Origin: Ptychodera flava
Taxonomy: Eukaryota; Hemichordata; Enteropneusta; Ptychoderidae
Reading direction: 5' to 3'
Assembly (NCBI RefSeq): GCF_041260155.1
Contig: NC_091928.1
Coordinates: 31,832,888-31,896,887, forward strand
Length of the DNA stretch: 64,000 nucleotides
Shown here piece by piece: positions 37,263 to 50,700 of the stretch (position 1 is its first letter; each line of letters begins with the position of its first letter). The translations under genes and the position numbers were made by a program. The notes beneath the pieces were generated by a model. The model ran no database searches. It was given only the letters and a program-made list of their open reading frames with translations, and was not told the origin of the DNA.

Positions 37263-39449
37263 GCTCTAATTTCCCCTCCAAATTTTAGGTCAAGGTCAAA
37301 AAAAAGTAAATTCGGTATATCAACCTTCAAAACATGTTTTGTGATGATTTTGCGAAACTGATGAAATCTACCAGTCGGCGGCACCTGTAACTCGGTTTTA
37401 GTGATATCAATGTTTCATAATTACAATTTATTAAAATATTATGAAAATGTCATATTTTTAGACTACTAATGTCTAGTTTTCCTGTGGCTGATGTAGGTCT
37501 TATTAACACCCTTGAGTATCTTCATATAGGTGACATCAAGTAGCTAAAAAGAAATAAACAAACACTTCATATTCTACCCAACAAATTCAGCTTGATATAT
37601 TAGCATATCTTTCTTCTCTTTTTACCCAAATCAACATTTAAAAATTGGGGAGACTAGCAAAACAAATTACCCAACATATACGGAAGTGATCATATATGAG
37701 TAATAAAACCAACACACATAAACAAACAAACAAACAAGGAGTCTTAGTACCTGTGGTGTATGTTGCTACATCTTGTAAACATTCTGTTGTGGTGTATGGC
37801 TCGGTATGACTGATAATTTTATGCCAACTTTTTTATTTTATTTTGGCGGTCAAGCAAAATGAGTTTTGTTTGTTGTGTTTTTAATACTGCACACGGTCCT
37901 TTAATTTCAAAAAGGACACAACACAGCTATCTTGGTTGCTGTCATGTACGAAGTGAGTGGTTTACCTCCATCAATCCAAGTCGATTACTACTCGCTGCAT
38001 GTACCGGGTATTCATTTGGGCAACTGACAGGGAAGTTATGTTCCGATTGATCTACTGACATAAAAACACACACACAAACAAAAAACAAAAGCAATTTTTA
38101 TGCAGCGGTAGGTAGCAAAGATGGTGATCATAAGTTTGCGAGGGGGCGGTGTGTGGTGCATGCATTCCTGCTGTACACTTGAACGGGTTGACAGTCAGCG
38201 ACGCGACGCGCAGCTGGGCAGCATCAGCTGTACTGTTGCATGTGTTGTACTGTGCACATGCACGAGCGCGAGCTGCTAAAATGTAGCGATTTTTCTAAAC
38301 CAATCGATACAAACGCGATGTGGTTTGGTCCATTTTGATTGCGGAGGGTTATCGTGTGATTAATGTTTAATCTGCACTTTTAATTGTAAATAACAGGGTC
38401 CAAATTGGCTTCTCGTGTTAAAATTTAAATTTGTCGAGAGTAAACTACATGTTTTGTCTGTTTTGTATGTCTTTAAATACACTGTAGTTGCTGCTAAATT
38501 TTACGTCGAAAGCTGGTGACCCCATATATATTAATTGCCGATGCCATCGGTTGTAGGACAAATCAGAAGCATTCTCCACGATGACGTAACGGGAAAAGGT
38601 CGTCTGCTAACATCTGAACTCTGTTTAAAACATCTTGTCCGTTTCAAATTTCCTTTCGTATGGTCATGCAATGTGCCTGTGCCTCCGTCCTTCATCGCAT
38701 CGAATTTACCGAAACGAGTAAACGTCCAGTATTCCTCCTGATAAATCCACAAGGTAGGGCGCTCATTATCTTTTATTTACACGTTAGTCTCCATAAACAT
38801 GTGAATCGCAATCAAACAAGTGTAGAGCCAGCACAACAATACATCAATTTGTGACAACATTCGCGTAGCTAGTTCTATTTGTTCCAATTTTATGATTATC
38901 AGTCTCGTGAATTTTGGAAAGAAAGAGAGGATGCAATCTTCCAACCTGCTTAGACAAATTACTTCCCTTTCAAATCAAATGCAAATGGAAAATGTTACCC
39001 TTGGTGTCGAAGTCTATTCCTCTAAACCATTGGTTCATCATGTAGGAGTGGAAACGACTGATGATCACTGCCAGATATAAATGCCATTCAAAACTTTGTT
39101 TTTTATGTACATGAATTGCCACGTTTTACCAGTCAAATGCACTGGACTAGGAATAAAAATATTTTGTAGAATATCCTGGTATGTTTGGTTAGGTTTTCGT
39201 ATCTTTATGTACAGTTAATTAGCTAGCAGTACTGATATGGATTCGAAAGTTTGGGCATTTTATGGCCCCGACTTCCCCAGCCCTAGGTAAAAATTGCGAT
39301 GCATGGTTCGGATCATCAAAACCGATGTGCTTTCCACCTTTATGCAATCTCGTAATTCTACTTGATTTGTTTTGTTTGTTTGTTTCCCTTGTGACATCTT
39401 TGTAAAAATTGAATGTTTTCATATCGTCGTGTACAGATCCAACTTTAAG
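37263..39449. other. Upstream region of the bHLH gene
   Basis: No exon recognised. The stretch 38180-38290 is richer in CG dinucleotides (GACGCGACGCGCAGC) than its surroundings and may contain a promoter, with an untranslated first exon possible. Confidence 0.4.
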
Positions 39450-42400
39450 ATGTCAGTGCCGGATTCATCAACTCGCTGCAGCAAGCGAAAACAAATTTTT
39501 ACCGTGAAGTCGGCAGATGCAGAACTTTCGTTCGAAGAAACCAGTGCGAACAGTCGCCTCGGAAATTCGCTTCCTAACGGCACTGAAAACAGCAGCAACA
39601 ACAATAATGCTAGCTACGGGATCGTCAACATACCGGCTCCACCTTCCAGTGTCCTGGGAGATCGGGAGATCAACGTCGACTACTCCCTGCAATCAAATGT
39701 CGGTGATGATGATCTCGGCAGTCGGCAGAAACCTACCAAGTCGCATTCCCATGGTGTCAGTCTTTTCAATACGATGAAGGAAGAACTGGCCGAATTCGTC
39801 GGGGGACTTCTGAGGGAAAGGTAAGTGTTTAAGCCATGGATATATTCATATTTGATCATGTAACTGATGTAAATCGATAGACTATGCAGTATGTGAGACT
39901 TCATCGACTTTACTTATTTTTCTAAAGTAAACATACTCTATGTAGGACTGAGACTCGTAAGAATATTGTCTTCAACTACGATATAAACTTTAAAAATCTC
40001 CCTTTTGTGACGTGGGTCATGCCTTTCATAAGGAATTTCTTGCGGCCAGCAGTTGATAAAATGTGAGTTGCATTCCTAACGAGGAATGGAATCATGAATG
40101 TTTACCACTTTGGATGAAATTAATATCCATACCATCAATAATTTTGATAAACATTTTATTATTCAAGCCAATTTACAATAAAATAATATAACATTCTAAT
40201 ACAAGACTACATATTGTATGTTTGTGTGTACACATCATTTTGTAAGTGAAGAGGCAATCATTTGACATGATGCAATTTCATTGAATGTATGTTTATAAAC
40301 TTACAGATAATTACCACAGAATTGAAAAACAACAACATTTGTTGAAAGTTAACAAAAAACATCAAACTAGTATCTTATCATCGCCTCCTTTAGGTATTGT
40401 AAACACACTCCTTTGTATGATTTCTTCCTTTTTGTAATTTCAATACAGAGAATCTCCAGTCAACTTAGTGGAGGCTGCTAGCACATATGATGAAGACAGC
40501 TATGAATATTCAGATTCGTTGTATTCCTCATATTCAAGCACATCTACATTCACTCAAGATCAACCAGTGGGATTCTACCAGCCCGTCAACCGAGGAACCC
40601 ATCAGGATTCTGCCACCGCTAAATTGACACAGGATGATGCATACTACGATGATGCTGTCGTGCATGTGGTTGTGCCGGTGTCTGCAGCTGATGCCGGTCT
40701 GGTCAACGACTACGAAAACCCCCACAAGGCGGTATTCCATCACTGTACAGCTGTCGTGGATGACCAAGATTACCAGCCAATTGCCGAGAAGATCCGAGCT
40801 TTGTCTCCGTTTCCACCAGCCTCTCAAAGCGAAGACATGATAGCGCAAGAAAATGTACCACCAATTGACGACCAATCATCAGACAGTCATATTGCACTGA
40901 GAACAACCAAGAGAAGAACACTCAGTCTCAGGTAACAATATTTCTCAAATTTTCGACATTTTTTGGCGAATTCAAGTTCATGACCAAGTGTTTCCTTCAA
41001 GTTTTTAGCTGTGAAAAATAAATCCAGACTCATTGGTTTCCCTGAATTTGAAAACGGAAATGTGTGTATAAAATCTTTCAAACAATTTTGTTTTTCTAAA
41101 CTGTGGTATTGGGAAAATACCCAGTGACTTGCAAGAAATGTAGCTTTAGAAATGTTCCATTTCAACATTTGCTCCAAGAGAAATCTGAATTATTAATATC
41201 ATGTTCAAAAAAATATTTATGTAAAGCCACTACAATCTGAATAATCCATGATGCCCTAAGCTACACAGCGAAACCAATAAAATAGTATTTGATATCATGG
41301 ACAGGGATAATAGATTTCAACATTTTAGCAAAAGTCACAGTCAATTCTGTTAAATGAGGTGTCACCTTACTGCAGACAGTGCTCAAGGACAACATTCAAA
41401 AGATGACTGCATTTCATTAAAATATAAGATGTTTCGTACTTTGTCAAAAATAAGAATTACAAAAACCAAAACAAAGTGAAAAAGAATAAAGTAAGACAAA
41501 AACAAAATTAAACAGCTTAACGTCTGCCATCTTCCGACAAGACTGTGCGACAGTAAATCTTTAGAAACCGAAGAATTTGCAAAATGAGCATGAGAATTTG
41601 TTTGAGTGCACTGTTCTGGCGTTTTAATGCATGTTGTGACTTATTTCATTCAACCACAGGTCAGCTAACAAGCCACTGAGTCCAGTCACTGGTAATCGTG
41701 ATATCAAGGATGAGATCCAGGGTGCTATCTACTGCAGTGAATCTCACAGTGGAATGGAAGACATGGATGATGTGTACATTGCCAAGAAAGCCAGACATCC
41801 TTGTAAGAATGATGAGCACAATGCCAAGGAGAGAGTAAGAAGGTAAGCTTTGCAGAAAGAGGATGATCTTATTTTCAGTTGCTGTGTATTGAAAACTTTG
41901 AAAAAATCATTTATATATTTCTTATTCATCATTGCAATGCAGTTACATCAGATTTGAATGAAAATGCACAATTACAAAGAAAGAAGGGAAGGGACAATAA
42001 ATATAGTTGTTTAAAGTGAGTTTGTTCAACCAAATGACTCAAAAGTTGGATTGACCTGAGCGCAAGCGCATTGTCAGTATGTTAATCATTTGGCCGTCAA
42101 CCTGTGAAGAACATGTATATATATGTAAATTACATACCTCAACTTTTGACCAACCAGAACTGAGCAGTATAGTATGAGTTCATAAATTTATTTGCAGGTG
42201 TTGCAACTGTCAAGAATGCAAATACTTTTACGGTTTCAATTTGCCACAATTATGACAGATAATGAACCATTTTCCGGTGTTATTTTGCAGGGCAAGAATT
42301 AAGCATAGTGCGGATGTTTTAAAAGAGCTGATACCTGGTTGTACAATGAAAACTGACAAAGCCAGTGTGTTTGAGCAGGCTGTCAACTATGTGATCTTCA

Positions 42401-43060
42401 TGCAGGGTAAAGTTTCACCCAAGATGAAAGGCAAAGTACATCAGGTAAGTAAAGATTATCTCAATACTATATATTTGACTCACACTTCGCTCAGAAAAGG
42501 AGAAAATATGTTGTACCAGAAAGGAATGATGGGTGCATCGAAGACTTATTTAAATACATGAATCCAATGTGAATGTGGTCAGTCACTGCAAATTTGCATA
42601 TATCCTTATTTGGTAAAAGAGACATGTCATGCATATTCAGTTGTTAAATGTTTGTAGCATTATTCAGTTTTGATGATGGATGTACTTTTTGTATGAAAAT
42701 CAATGGTTACACAGGGAATTTCTTTGATGCCATTATTCAACTGATGCAAATGTTTGTGCCCCAAGTAAGTTTAATGAGAATGACCAATCATGCCTGTTAT
42801 TTAAGAAGTGCGCATAATTTTGTGCAGCTATATACAGAAGGAAAAAAAATGCTTGTTTAGTTCTTGATAGCCTCAACCAACACAAAATATAACAAAATAT
42901 AAAAATACACTGATGTCAATCATTCAAAAACATCTCTCACTTCCTTGAACATATGTTTTGGTGTTTTGTCAGTTTTCATGTGATCTGATTTCCCTTTTCG
43001 TAGGAATTCATTGCCAAGTATATAAGATCAGGAAGTATGGAAGAAGAAGATAGTTCATGA
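39450..43060 (+). CDS. bHLH transcription factor, SOHLH/TCFL5-like, complete, 5 exons
   Basis: Exons 39450-39820, 40449-40931, 41660-41842, 42291-42444 and 43004-43060 join in phase to 415 residues. Residues 1-330 are Ser/Asp/Asn-rich and look disordered (poly-Asn near 50, an acidic Tyr-rich stretch encoded by exon 2). The bHLH lies at about 337-385: basic region H-N-A-K-E-R-V-R-R with the His-Glu-Arg residues that read E-boxes, helix 1 with A-D-V-L-K-E-L-I-P, and helix 2 with D-K-A-S-V-F-E-Q-A-V-N-Y-V. The R-I-K after the basic region, the D-x-A-S-V-x-E motif and a following K-x-S-P are most like SOHLH1/2, germ-cell regulators in vertebrates; TCFL5 is the other candidate. The ATG at 39450 is preferred; an in-frame ATG at 39372 would add 26 residues. 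Stop is followed by AATAAA at 43148. Confidence 0.8.
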
Positions 43061-43147
43061 AATGGACACACCCTCCTAGTGCTGTTGTAACACCAAGAAA
43101 ACCCATTGCAACAGCCTCATAGAGAGAATTTGTAGAAATAGAAGAAA

Positions 43148-43153
43148 AATAAA
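43148..43153 (+). terminator. bHLH gene polyadenylation signal
   Basis: AATAAA 88 bases after the stop codon. Others follow (near 43241 and 44308), so longer 3' UTRs are possible. Confidence 0.5.
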
Positions 43154-44664
43154 ACTCATTTCGTATTAAACTATAGATTTAATGTATTTGTAAATATCAA
43201 CAAGAGAATGTACATAAATCAAAGAATATTTATATCTGTAAATAAAAACATGTAACTATATGAATACAGAACTTTAAAAAGTAATATATGTGACAGAAAT
43301 AACATATAGAATATAATATTTAATGTAAATGGATGCAGGCTCAGAGACAATGAGGACTTCATTTTGTCATCAAACATTAAGTCTTTTATTAATATAAGAT
43401 CTGTTTATAAATTAATATGTTATTTATGATATCTTGGAGGTAGATCTTTAAGTAAATTAAAACATGTTTTTCTTACTATAGTAGCACTAAGTTATGTAGG
43501 GTTCTGTGTAACAGTAACAGTGCACAAGGTTAATGTGCAGTTTCTAGAAAGAATTTAAAAGAGTTCGAACAGACGTTTATTTACATTGGCCAACAGTAGA
43601 CATATTTCACCGTTGTGACTGCATGACTGTGAATGTTTCAATTCAGTTTTGCAATTTTACGTACACTCCAAAGTGTCTTTTTAGTGCACTAAGAATAAAT
43701 GTTTTCTTGTATCAAGGGAAAATGGTGCAACGTGGTTCAGAGGAAAAATTATCTTTTCTATATCTTATACTTTGTATATTTATTGTTTTGTTACAGCAAT
43801 GTGAACATGGCTATAGGAAATTCATTATTTGTAGTATTCATGGAACCATATTAAATGCAATATGATCTTACTTCAGTGAAAAAAGATGTAGGACATTTTC
43901 CATTTCAGCAGAAAAATTCTGAACTTCAATACTTTCTTGTTTGCTTTTGTTCCCCTCAGGAATTGAATAATTTATACTTTCAAACATTTTTACACTTTTC
44001 TTATTTGGAAGACTGGGTTTACAGGTATTCTTACAGTTGAAGATATGCTTTGATAATTGTGTTGGTTTTAATGTGAACTTTATGTTGTCAATAAGTTGAT
44101 GTATGTCAACACTCAGATTATCGATACAAAGTTGAGTGATTCAACCACATGTTAAAGTTATTTGTTCCTGAGATAGCAAATTTTTAAGGAAAGATAGCTG
44201 TGTAAATTGTTTATTTGGCACTTAGATAGAATGTAACTTTGTGACTAGTTTACGTATCAACAGTAAATGAAACATCTTTGTAAGTGCAATATTTACAACT
44301 TACTGGAATAAATTTACATTCTAAATAGTTTGTTCATCGTCCTTTGTATAATTGACATGATAACTTTGTGTTTTTGTGAGACTTCAAGGTTTGTAATGAA
44401 ATAGATTGTTGCATAGTGTTGTGTCACCACTGGAAAACAGTATTGTCAAATCAAATTTATCACAGCATTGTGCTAATTTTCAAGAAAAATTGCGAAAAAG
44501 TCAATCCCGGAAACTCTTGGAGGGCTCATTGTCAAGTTCAACCCATAAATTTCTTTGCAAATTTGCGCCCATCATGCATCATTCCTTGCTCTCAGCCTTG
44601 CAATGTTTGTCAGTATGCCCGCGTCCACCGCACCCCTTTACCATAATAGTACAGCCCGGGCCCG
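43154..44664. other. Non-coding between bHLH gene and C6orf89 homologue
   Basis: Very AT-rich, possibly a long 3' UTR of the bHLH gene followed by the next promoter. An open frame beginning at 44406 runs in phase into the C6orf89 start, without resembling the family. Confidence 0.4.
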
Positions 44665-44711
44665 TCTTTCCGGAAATCTCAAAGAACATAAACGGCAAGA
44701 TGGCGTCGACT
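44665..44711 (+). promoter_or_regulatory. ETS-like and YY1-like motifs at the C6orf89-homologue start
   Basis: TTTCCGGAAA (44667-44676) is a palindromic ETS-type site. CAAGATGGCGTC (44696-44707) overlaps the start codon and matches the YY1 consensus CAAGATGGCGGC closely. Both are typical of broadly expressed animal genes; function is inferred. Confidence 0.4.
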
Positions 44712-47700
44712 GAACAGAACGGTTCTCTGTACGACAGGCTCAGCGAAAACGTCGAAAAGCTGCAGAGTCTTGGCAAAAGCTGGGGCATGAGCGACAGCGA
44801 GATCGACAAATGCATCCAGCAAGCCCTGCAGAGCGATCGTCGCAAACCAGCGACCTTCATGTCCAGGTTCCTGTACAGTCTCCGGGTGTGCGTCCTGGTT
44901 CTCAGCTTCCTGCTGGCCTTTTACGTGTTTCTGAGTTTCCATCGCCCAACTCAGCAATTCATCTCAAAGCAGTCTCAATCTTGGCAGTACCCTATCTTGA
45001 GATTTATTCGGCTCATGACCCTCCCCATCACGAAGAAGTATAAACTTGACGGTGAGTTCGTTTGTGTGTGCTTGTTTGTGTGTATCAAGCGCGTAGAAAT
45101 AGCAGCCCAAACAAGCCCGATTCTCGATTCCAATCAGACTCTGGCTCTACTGACAGTTTTCAAAATCGCAGCAAATGATCACAGCACTGCCGATATTAGC
45201 TCAAAATCAATGATTATGACTGCTAAGGTATCTTGTCTCAGGCAAACTGGAATTCTCAAGTTCGCCATACCAGGGCTATTGATCCTTTTTAGTAGTGTAC
45301 AGGGGAAGTACAGTGGGCGTGAACCATGATAATTTCAGTGGCAGTTTAATATTACAACCAGGGTTACCCTGTCAGCGGTACTTTATCATTTTATTACCTT
45401 AAAATGGCAAATTTGTTATGTTGGATATCTCAGATAACGACGTTATTAACTATTATTACCTCAGGTATAGTATATATCATTTTCTCTAAAATTATATTAC
45501 ATCCTGCATTTGTCAAAGTGCCAATAAAACTTGATTATAAATAATTATCTTTTAATTGATTAATATTAATTCATTTTGTTATTAACTGAAAAAAAATGAA
45601 GAAGACAATTATGACATGTTAGTGTTTTAACTGGCTGCAATAATTGTAGCCTTGATGGGCTGGGTCGTGTGGCTTGGGCACAGGGCCTCTGTCGTGTGGC
45701 TTGTGCGATGCCCTGCCCGTGGCTACAATCCCATCCTATACTATAATACTAGTACCTTGCCCACATAAAACAGAGCAGATCTAAAGTGCACACACAAGGC
45801 ACACATGGGGCCGCATTATCAGTGAATCTCGCCCGACCGTGTGCAAATTTCACCATAATCCTGCCCCTGGATAATGTTAGAATCGTTGTAACCTCATATC
45901 GATGGTCAACTGTACTCCTTGCAGCTGAAAAATGAGTAAAAAAAGGTATGGATGGCAGTAGCTGTGGAAACGCAGCTATCTGTGGCGGGGTAGTGTGAGT
46001 CTATGAGGGTCATCAAAAGGTCAACCCCGCGGATTGCCCTTTTGATGACCGGCATAGACGCTACCCCGCCACAGATAGCTGCGTTTCCACAGCTAGGATG
46101 GCAATTGTGTTTGAATTGACTTTGTGCTCGAGTCATTAAACTGTCATTTTTAGCTCCCATAGCCATATGTATATATGGCAATGGAAGCTATTCTTATAGG
46201 CTAGGGAAATGTCTGTATGTATGTATGTCTGTATGTCTGTATGTCTGTACGTCTGTATGTCTGTATGTCTGTATGTCTGTCCGTCAACATCAAAAACTCC
46301 AAAACCGCTGCATATTTCATCTTGATATTTGGTGTGTACATGGATGATGGGCTGTAGATGAGATTTTGTTCAAATGAAGTTGTCATTGCCAAAAATATGC
46401 AAATTAGTGCCAAAAAGGCGTTTTTGGTAAAAAATCTCAACCGCTGGTCAGACAGCTTTGATATTTGGTATACAGGTCTCTAGGGATAACCCAACTTGGA
46501 TTTGTTCAAATTGTTGAAATATGCAAATCTGTATTTTTAAGGAATTTTTTTGTCATTTTTGGTCAAAAATTTATTTCATCAAAACCGCTTGTCTGACAGC
46601 TTTGATATTTGGTATACAGGTCCCTAGGGATAACCCAACTTGGATTTGTTCAAATTGTAATGAAATAAGCAAATCTGTATTTTTAAGGAATTTTTTTGTC
46701 ATTTTTGGTCAAAAATTTATTTCATCAAAACTGCTTGTCTGACAGCTTTGATATTTGGTATACAGGTCCCTAGGGATAGCCCAACTTGGATTTGTTCAAA
46801 TTGTGATGAAATAAGCAAATCTTTATTTTTAAGGAATTTTTTTGTCATTTTTGGTCAAAAATTTATTTCATCAAAACCGCTCGTCTGACAGCTTTGATAT
46901 TTGGTATACAGATTCCTACAGATAAACTGAATATGATATACGGAATATATGATGAAATCTGCAATTTTGTATTTTTGGTGCAATTTTTGCCATTTTTGGT
47001 CAAAAAATGTGTTTCTCAAAAACTACTTGTCTGATGCCTTTGATATTTGGTATACAGGTTCCTGGGGGTTCTCTTAGTGTGATATAGTGAAATTTGATGA
47101 AATCTTCAATTTTTGTATTTTTGGGTCAGTTTTTGCCGTTTTTGGTCAAAATATTTGTTTCTCAAAAGTTACTCATGTGATAGCTTTGATATTTGGTATA
47201 CATTTTTATACATAATTATGATGAAATCATCAATTTTGTATTTTTGCAGCTAATGTTGCCATTTTAGGTCAGGCCATCCTGAAATGAGCCATCAAAGATC
47301 TCAACCATCTTCATCAATACATATGTCACAAAAAGTTGCTCTCTACATACACCCATGGCCACTTTAGTGTTGATCGAGCCTGTCTGGTACAAGCAGAATT
47401 TCTGTCTGCAGAAGGGTGATAAAACGGTTACTTTACCCTGTATCAGTGGTGATAATGATCCTACTATGGGTACCCCGTGGACACGCCGATTAGCCTGAAA
47501 TTAGGGAGTGATTATAAAATACACTGTATACAAATGTTGTTGACCACAGCATTTGCCCTATCAGTACTCAGTATCTGCCAAATTCATGTTTTTCAGTGTA
47601 GTCAGTGTTAGAGAACATCACACATATTGTGCCGATTTCAATATTGCAGTGAATGAATACCAATGATACTATAGTGTGTATCGCAGTGTCGTGTTCAGAC

Positions 47701-50700
47701 TCTGTTCAGACGCGGGAATTGAGAAAATGCCACTTTGAAAATGTTAGCGATTAAATTACAAACATCGCCCGTCTTGCCTGCAAAACTTTCGAAATAAACA
47801 TTCACTTGCACTAAGCCATGTTTCTTTCCTACAAACCGTGAATAAACGTACTCCAATGTCACTTGGTACGAGAGAAAAGGTAAGAGTAAAGTACAGTCGG
47901 GGTAGCATTTTACATGTACATGTATTCACATGTGTGTAACCATGAACGACACTTTTCTCATCCCGGTTGAAGGGAACTTGTGCTGATACATGTACATCTC
48001 TTCCAAACTTTTCTGGCTCCCTCCACGCTTATCTTAAAACGCTTGCTTGTTTCTTTGTAAGCTCCTCGTGGTACCTCGCTAGGTGCCGGATTTCCACCAC
48101 AATCTCTTATATTTTGAACAATCAAGCTTGCTACGTCCTCACTGAAGGAGTTGCTCCTATGATATTCGCGACCGTTGTTATTGATGTTCACTGTCGGAGT
48201 GCAGACTTACAGCGTGTCTACAGTGCAGTGTTGTGATCGATTTGAATTGGGCAGGCGAGACATTTTAGTAGAACGTTATCTCAATCCTAACAGTGGGGTG
48301 CCGATAGTGAACCTTGCATTTATTACACCGATCACCACTTTGTTTCGTTAATACAAACAGAATTTCTGCTTGCACCAGACAGGCTTAATCAACACTAAAG
48401 TGGCCACGGGTGTAACACAGCAGAGCTCTGTCGACCATTGGGTCGCTTGTTAGCTCTTATAGCCGTATGTATATATGTTTACTAGTTTACATTTTATTGA
48501 AAATCTCAATAGCCACTGAGCAGATTAGATGAAAAATTAGCATGTAAGTACTTTGGGCTGACATGAAATGATTGTGCACATCTTGGGTCAGTATCTTGGA
48601 CTTGCTATTTTTCATGAATTTTTTTGTAATTTTCTCCCATTTTTGGTCAAAAAATCTTCTTCTCTGAAACCACAAGTCTGATTGATTTGAAACTTGGTAT
48701 GGAAGTGCATAGGAGTGACCTTTCCCAAATCTGGGCAAATCGTGGTGAACTTTGCATATTTGCATTTTTTGGCTATTTTTTTCATTTTTGATCAAAAATT
48801 TTTTTTTAACTCTGAAACCACACGTCCGATTGAGTTGAAACTTAGTGTAGAGGTTTTTACGGGTGACGTCAGTAAGATTTGATCAAATTCTGGTGAAATT
48901 TGCATAATTTTATTTTATTGGGGGAATTGTTTCTATTTGTGATAAAAAAATCTTTTAGCTTGATTTTAGCTTGTTTTGATAACTATATGGGAGCGACCAG
49001 TGACATTGTCACTATTTCTCAGCTATGTTTTAACATACACGTATTAATTTGCAATATTTCCTTTGTTTGATAATCAGTGTTCCACGAGTTGGAATGTCTT
49101 GTTGACAATCCATTCTACTCTGATGAGCCGCTGGACTGCTGGCCGTGTGAGATGGTCACCGAGATTGAGGATTTCACAGGATTTGAAAACTTCACTGAGT
49201 TCTACTATCATAATGGAGTCCCTTTTTACGTCACAGTGAGTATGCATGTGATTTATTAACATGAAAGTCAGATATCTTTTTCATTTTCTTTTCATCATGA
49301 ATGTTATCATATTACCAAATGAATTATGACCAATGTGACCCCGATATATTTTTTACAGTCAGATAAATAGAACCTACAGAGTGAAAGATACCATTATACA
49401 AATACTTCATTCTTATCAATTCCTTTATCAGGGTTGCTTAAAGGTGTACAATCACCTGTAATCTAAGTATGCCCATATATGGTCAAAAGGGCGTTCCTTG
49501 GTATTCAAAATGCCCATGTGAGGGTGCTGGTGTTAAAAAGCGGCCACCCGCTTAAAATCTGTGATTGGTTATATTTTCTCTTTCCATGGTAACTGTGGCA
49601 AAAATTGGAACAGGTGACAGTATACCTTTAAAACCCACTGTGATAATCCTTGGATAATCCTTGCACAACAGATTGTGATGTTAACTTTTCTTTCCCTTCA
49701 GCAAATTACTAGAAACAAATCTAGAGCCAGTGTTTACAGCTATCAGTATTATATGCATAGTATGTGAACTGCATGCATATTATGACCTAGAAATTCAAAC
49801 TTGATAAAGGGTGGCTTTATGTATCATCCAAAGTGCAACTGATATCACTCATACTGGAAACTACTATAAATTCTAAATAGCGTAACAGCAACAAAAGTTG
49901 CACAGTTGTCACCATTCATTTATGAAAGCATAAATCCTATGGTGTAAAAGTAATGCAGTCACAAGTGCTGATTTTCATCAGTTTATCTGAAAGAGATGTG
50001 AGGTGTTGTACAGCATATTCGTTAGACTGTCAATAGTCCTAGTAAGCGTACAAGTAGAATCATACTGTATCCCAGTTGTTTGGATAATTGTTCTATAAGA
50101 GTGACATACGTGATGGCTGGCTTTTCATGAGTATATGTGATCAGAATACTTTCTTCAATCTTGACCTTGTGCTGCTCCTCAAAAATCACCAGCAGCACAA
50201 GTGGCTGTAAATTAAGGTCTACAGATTCCTTAACGATAAATTACTTCTTTGCACACCAGGACGCGGACGGGGTCGTGGTGATGTACGAAACCTTGCATGA
50301 TATGTACTGGGATCATGAAGAGGAGATGGATGGCGCTGTTGACTCATTTGTCTGTACAAACACATCCATCACGGCTATGAAGGAATTCTTCAGTGAATGG
50401 CACACGTCAGACGACTTGGCTTCGTCCGATGTGGGAGCTATGTGGTGAGTAAAGACATCAAGCATTTCTATGATAGTGAACAAAAATTTATCATGGTTTG
50501 TTACCTTGGATTGAAAACTACAAAATAATAATAACTGTGAATTCTGTGTACTCCATAATTTTAAAAATGTTTAATTCCAAATGAGGTCACATTACTGCTA
50601 CTAATTTGTTAAAAAAATTCTGAAATCCTTCACTAAACCTTAACTAATTAATAATGATAATTAAAATGGGTACTTTGATAGTACTCATGTTCTGATGAAA

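Noticed and set aside
46440-47240. CRISPR-like regular repeats
   Set aside because: Units are contiguous 146-bp tandem repeats without unique spacers, in a eukaryotic intron.
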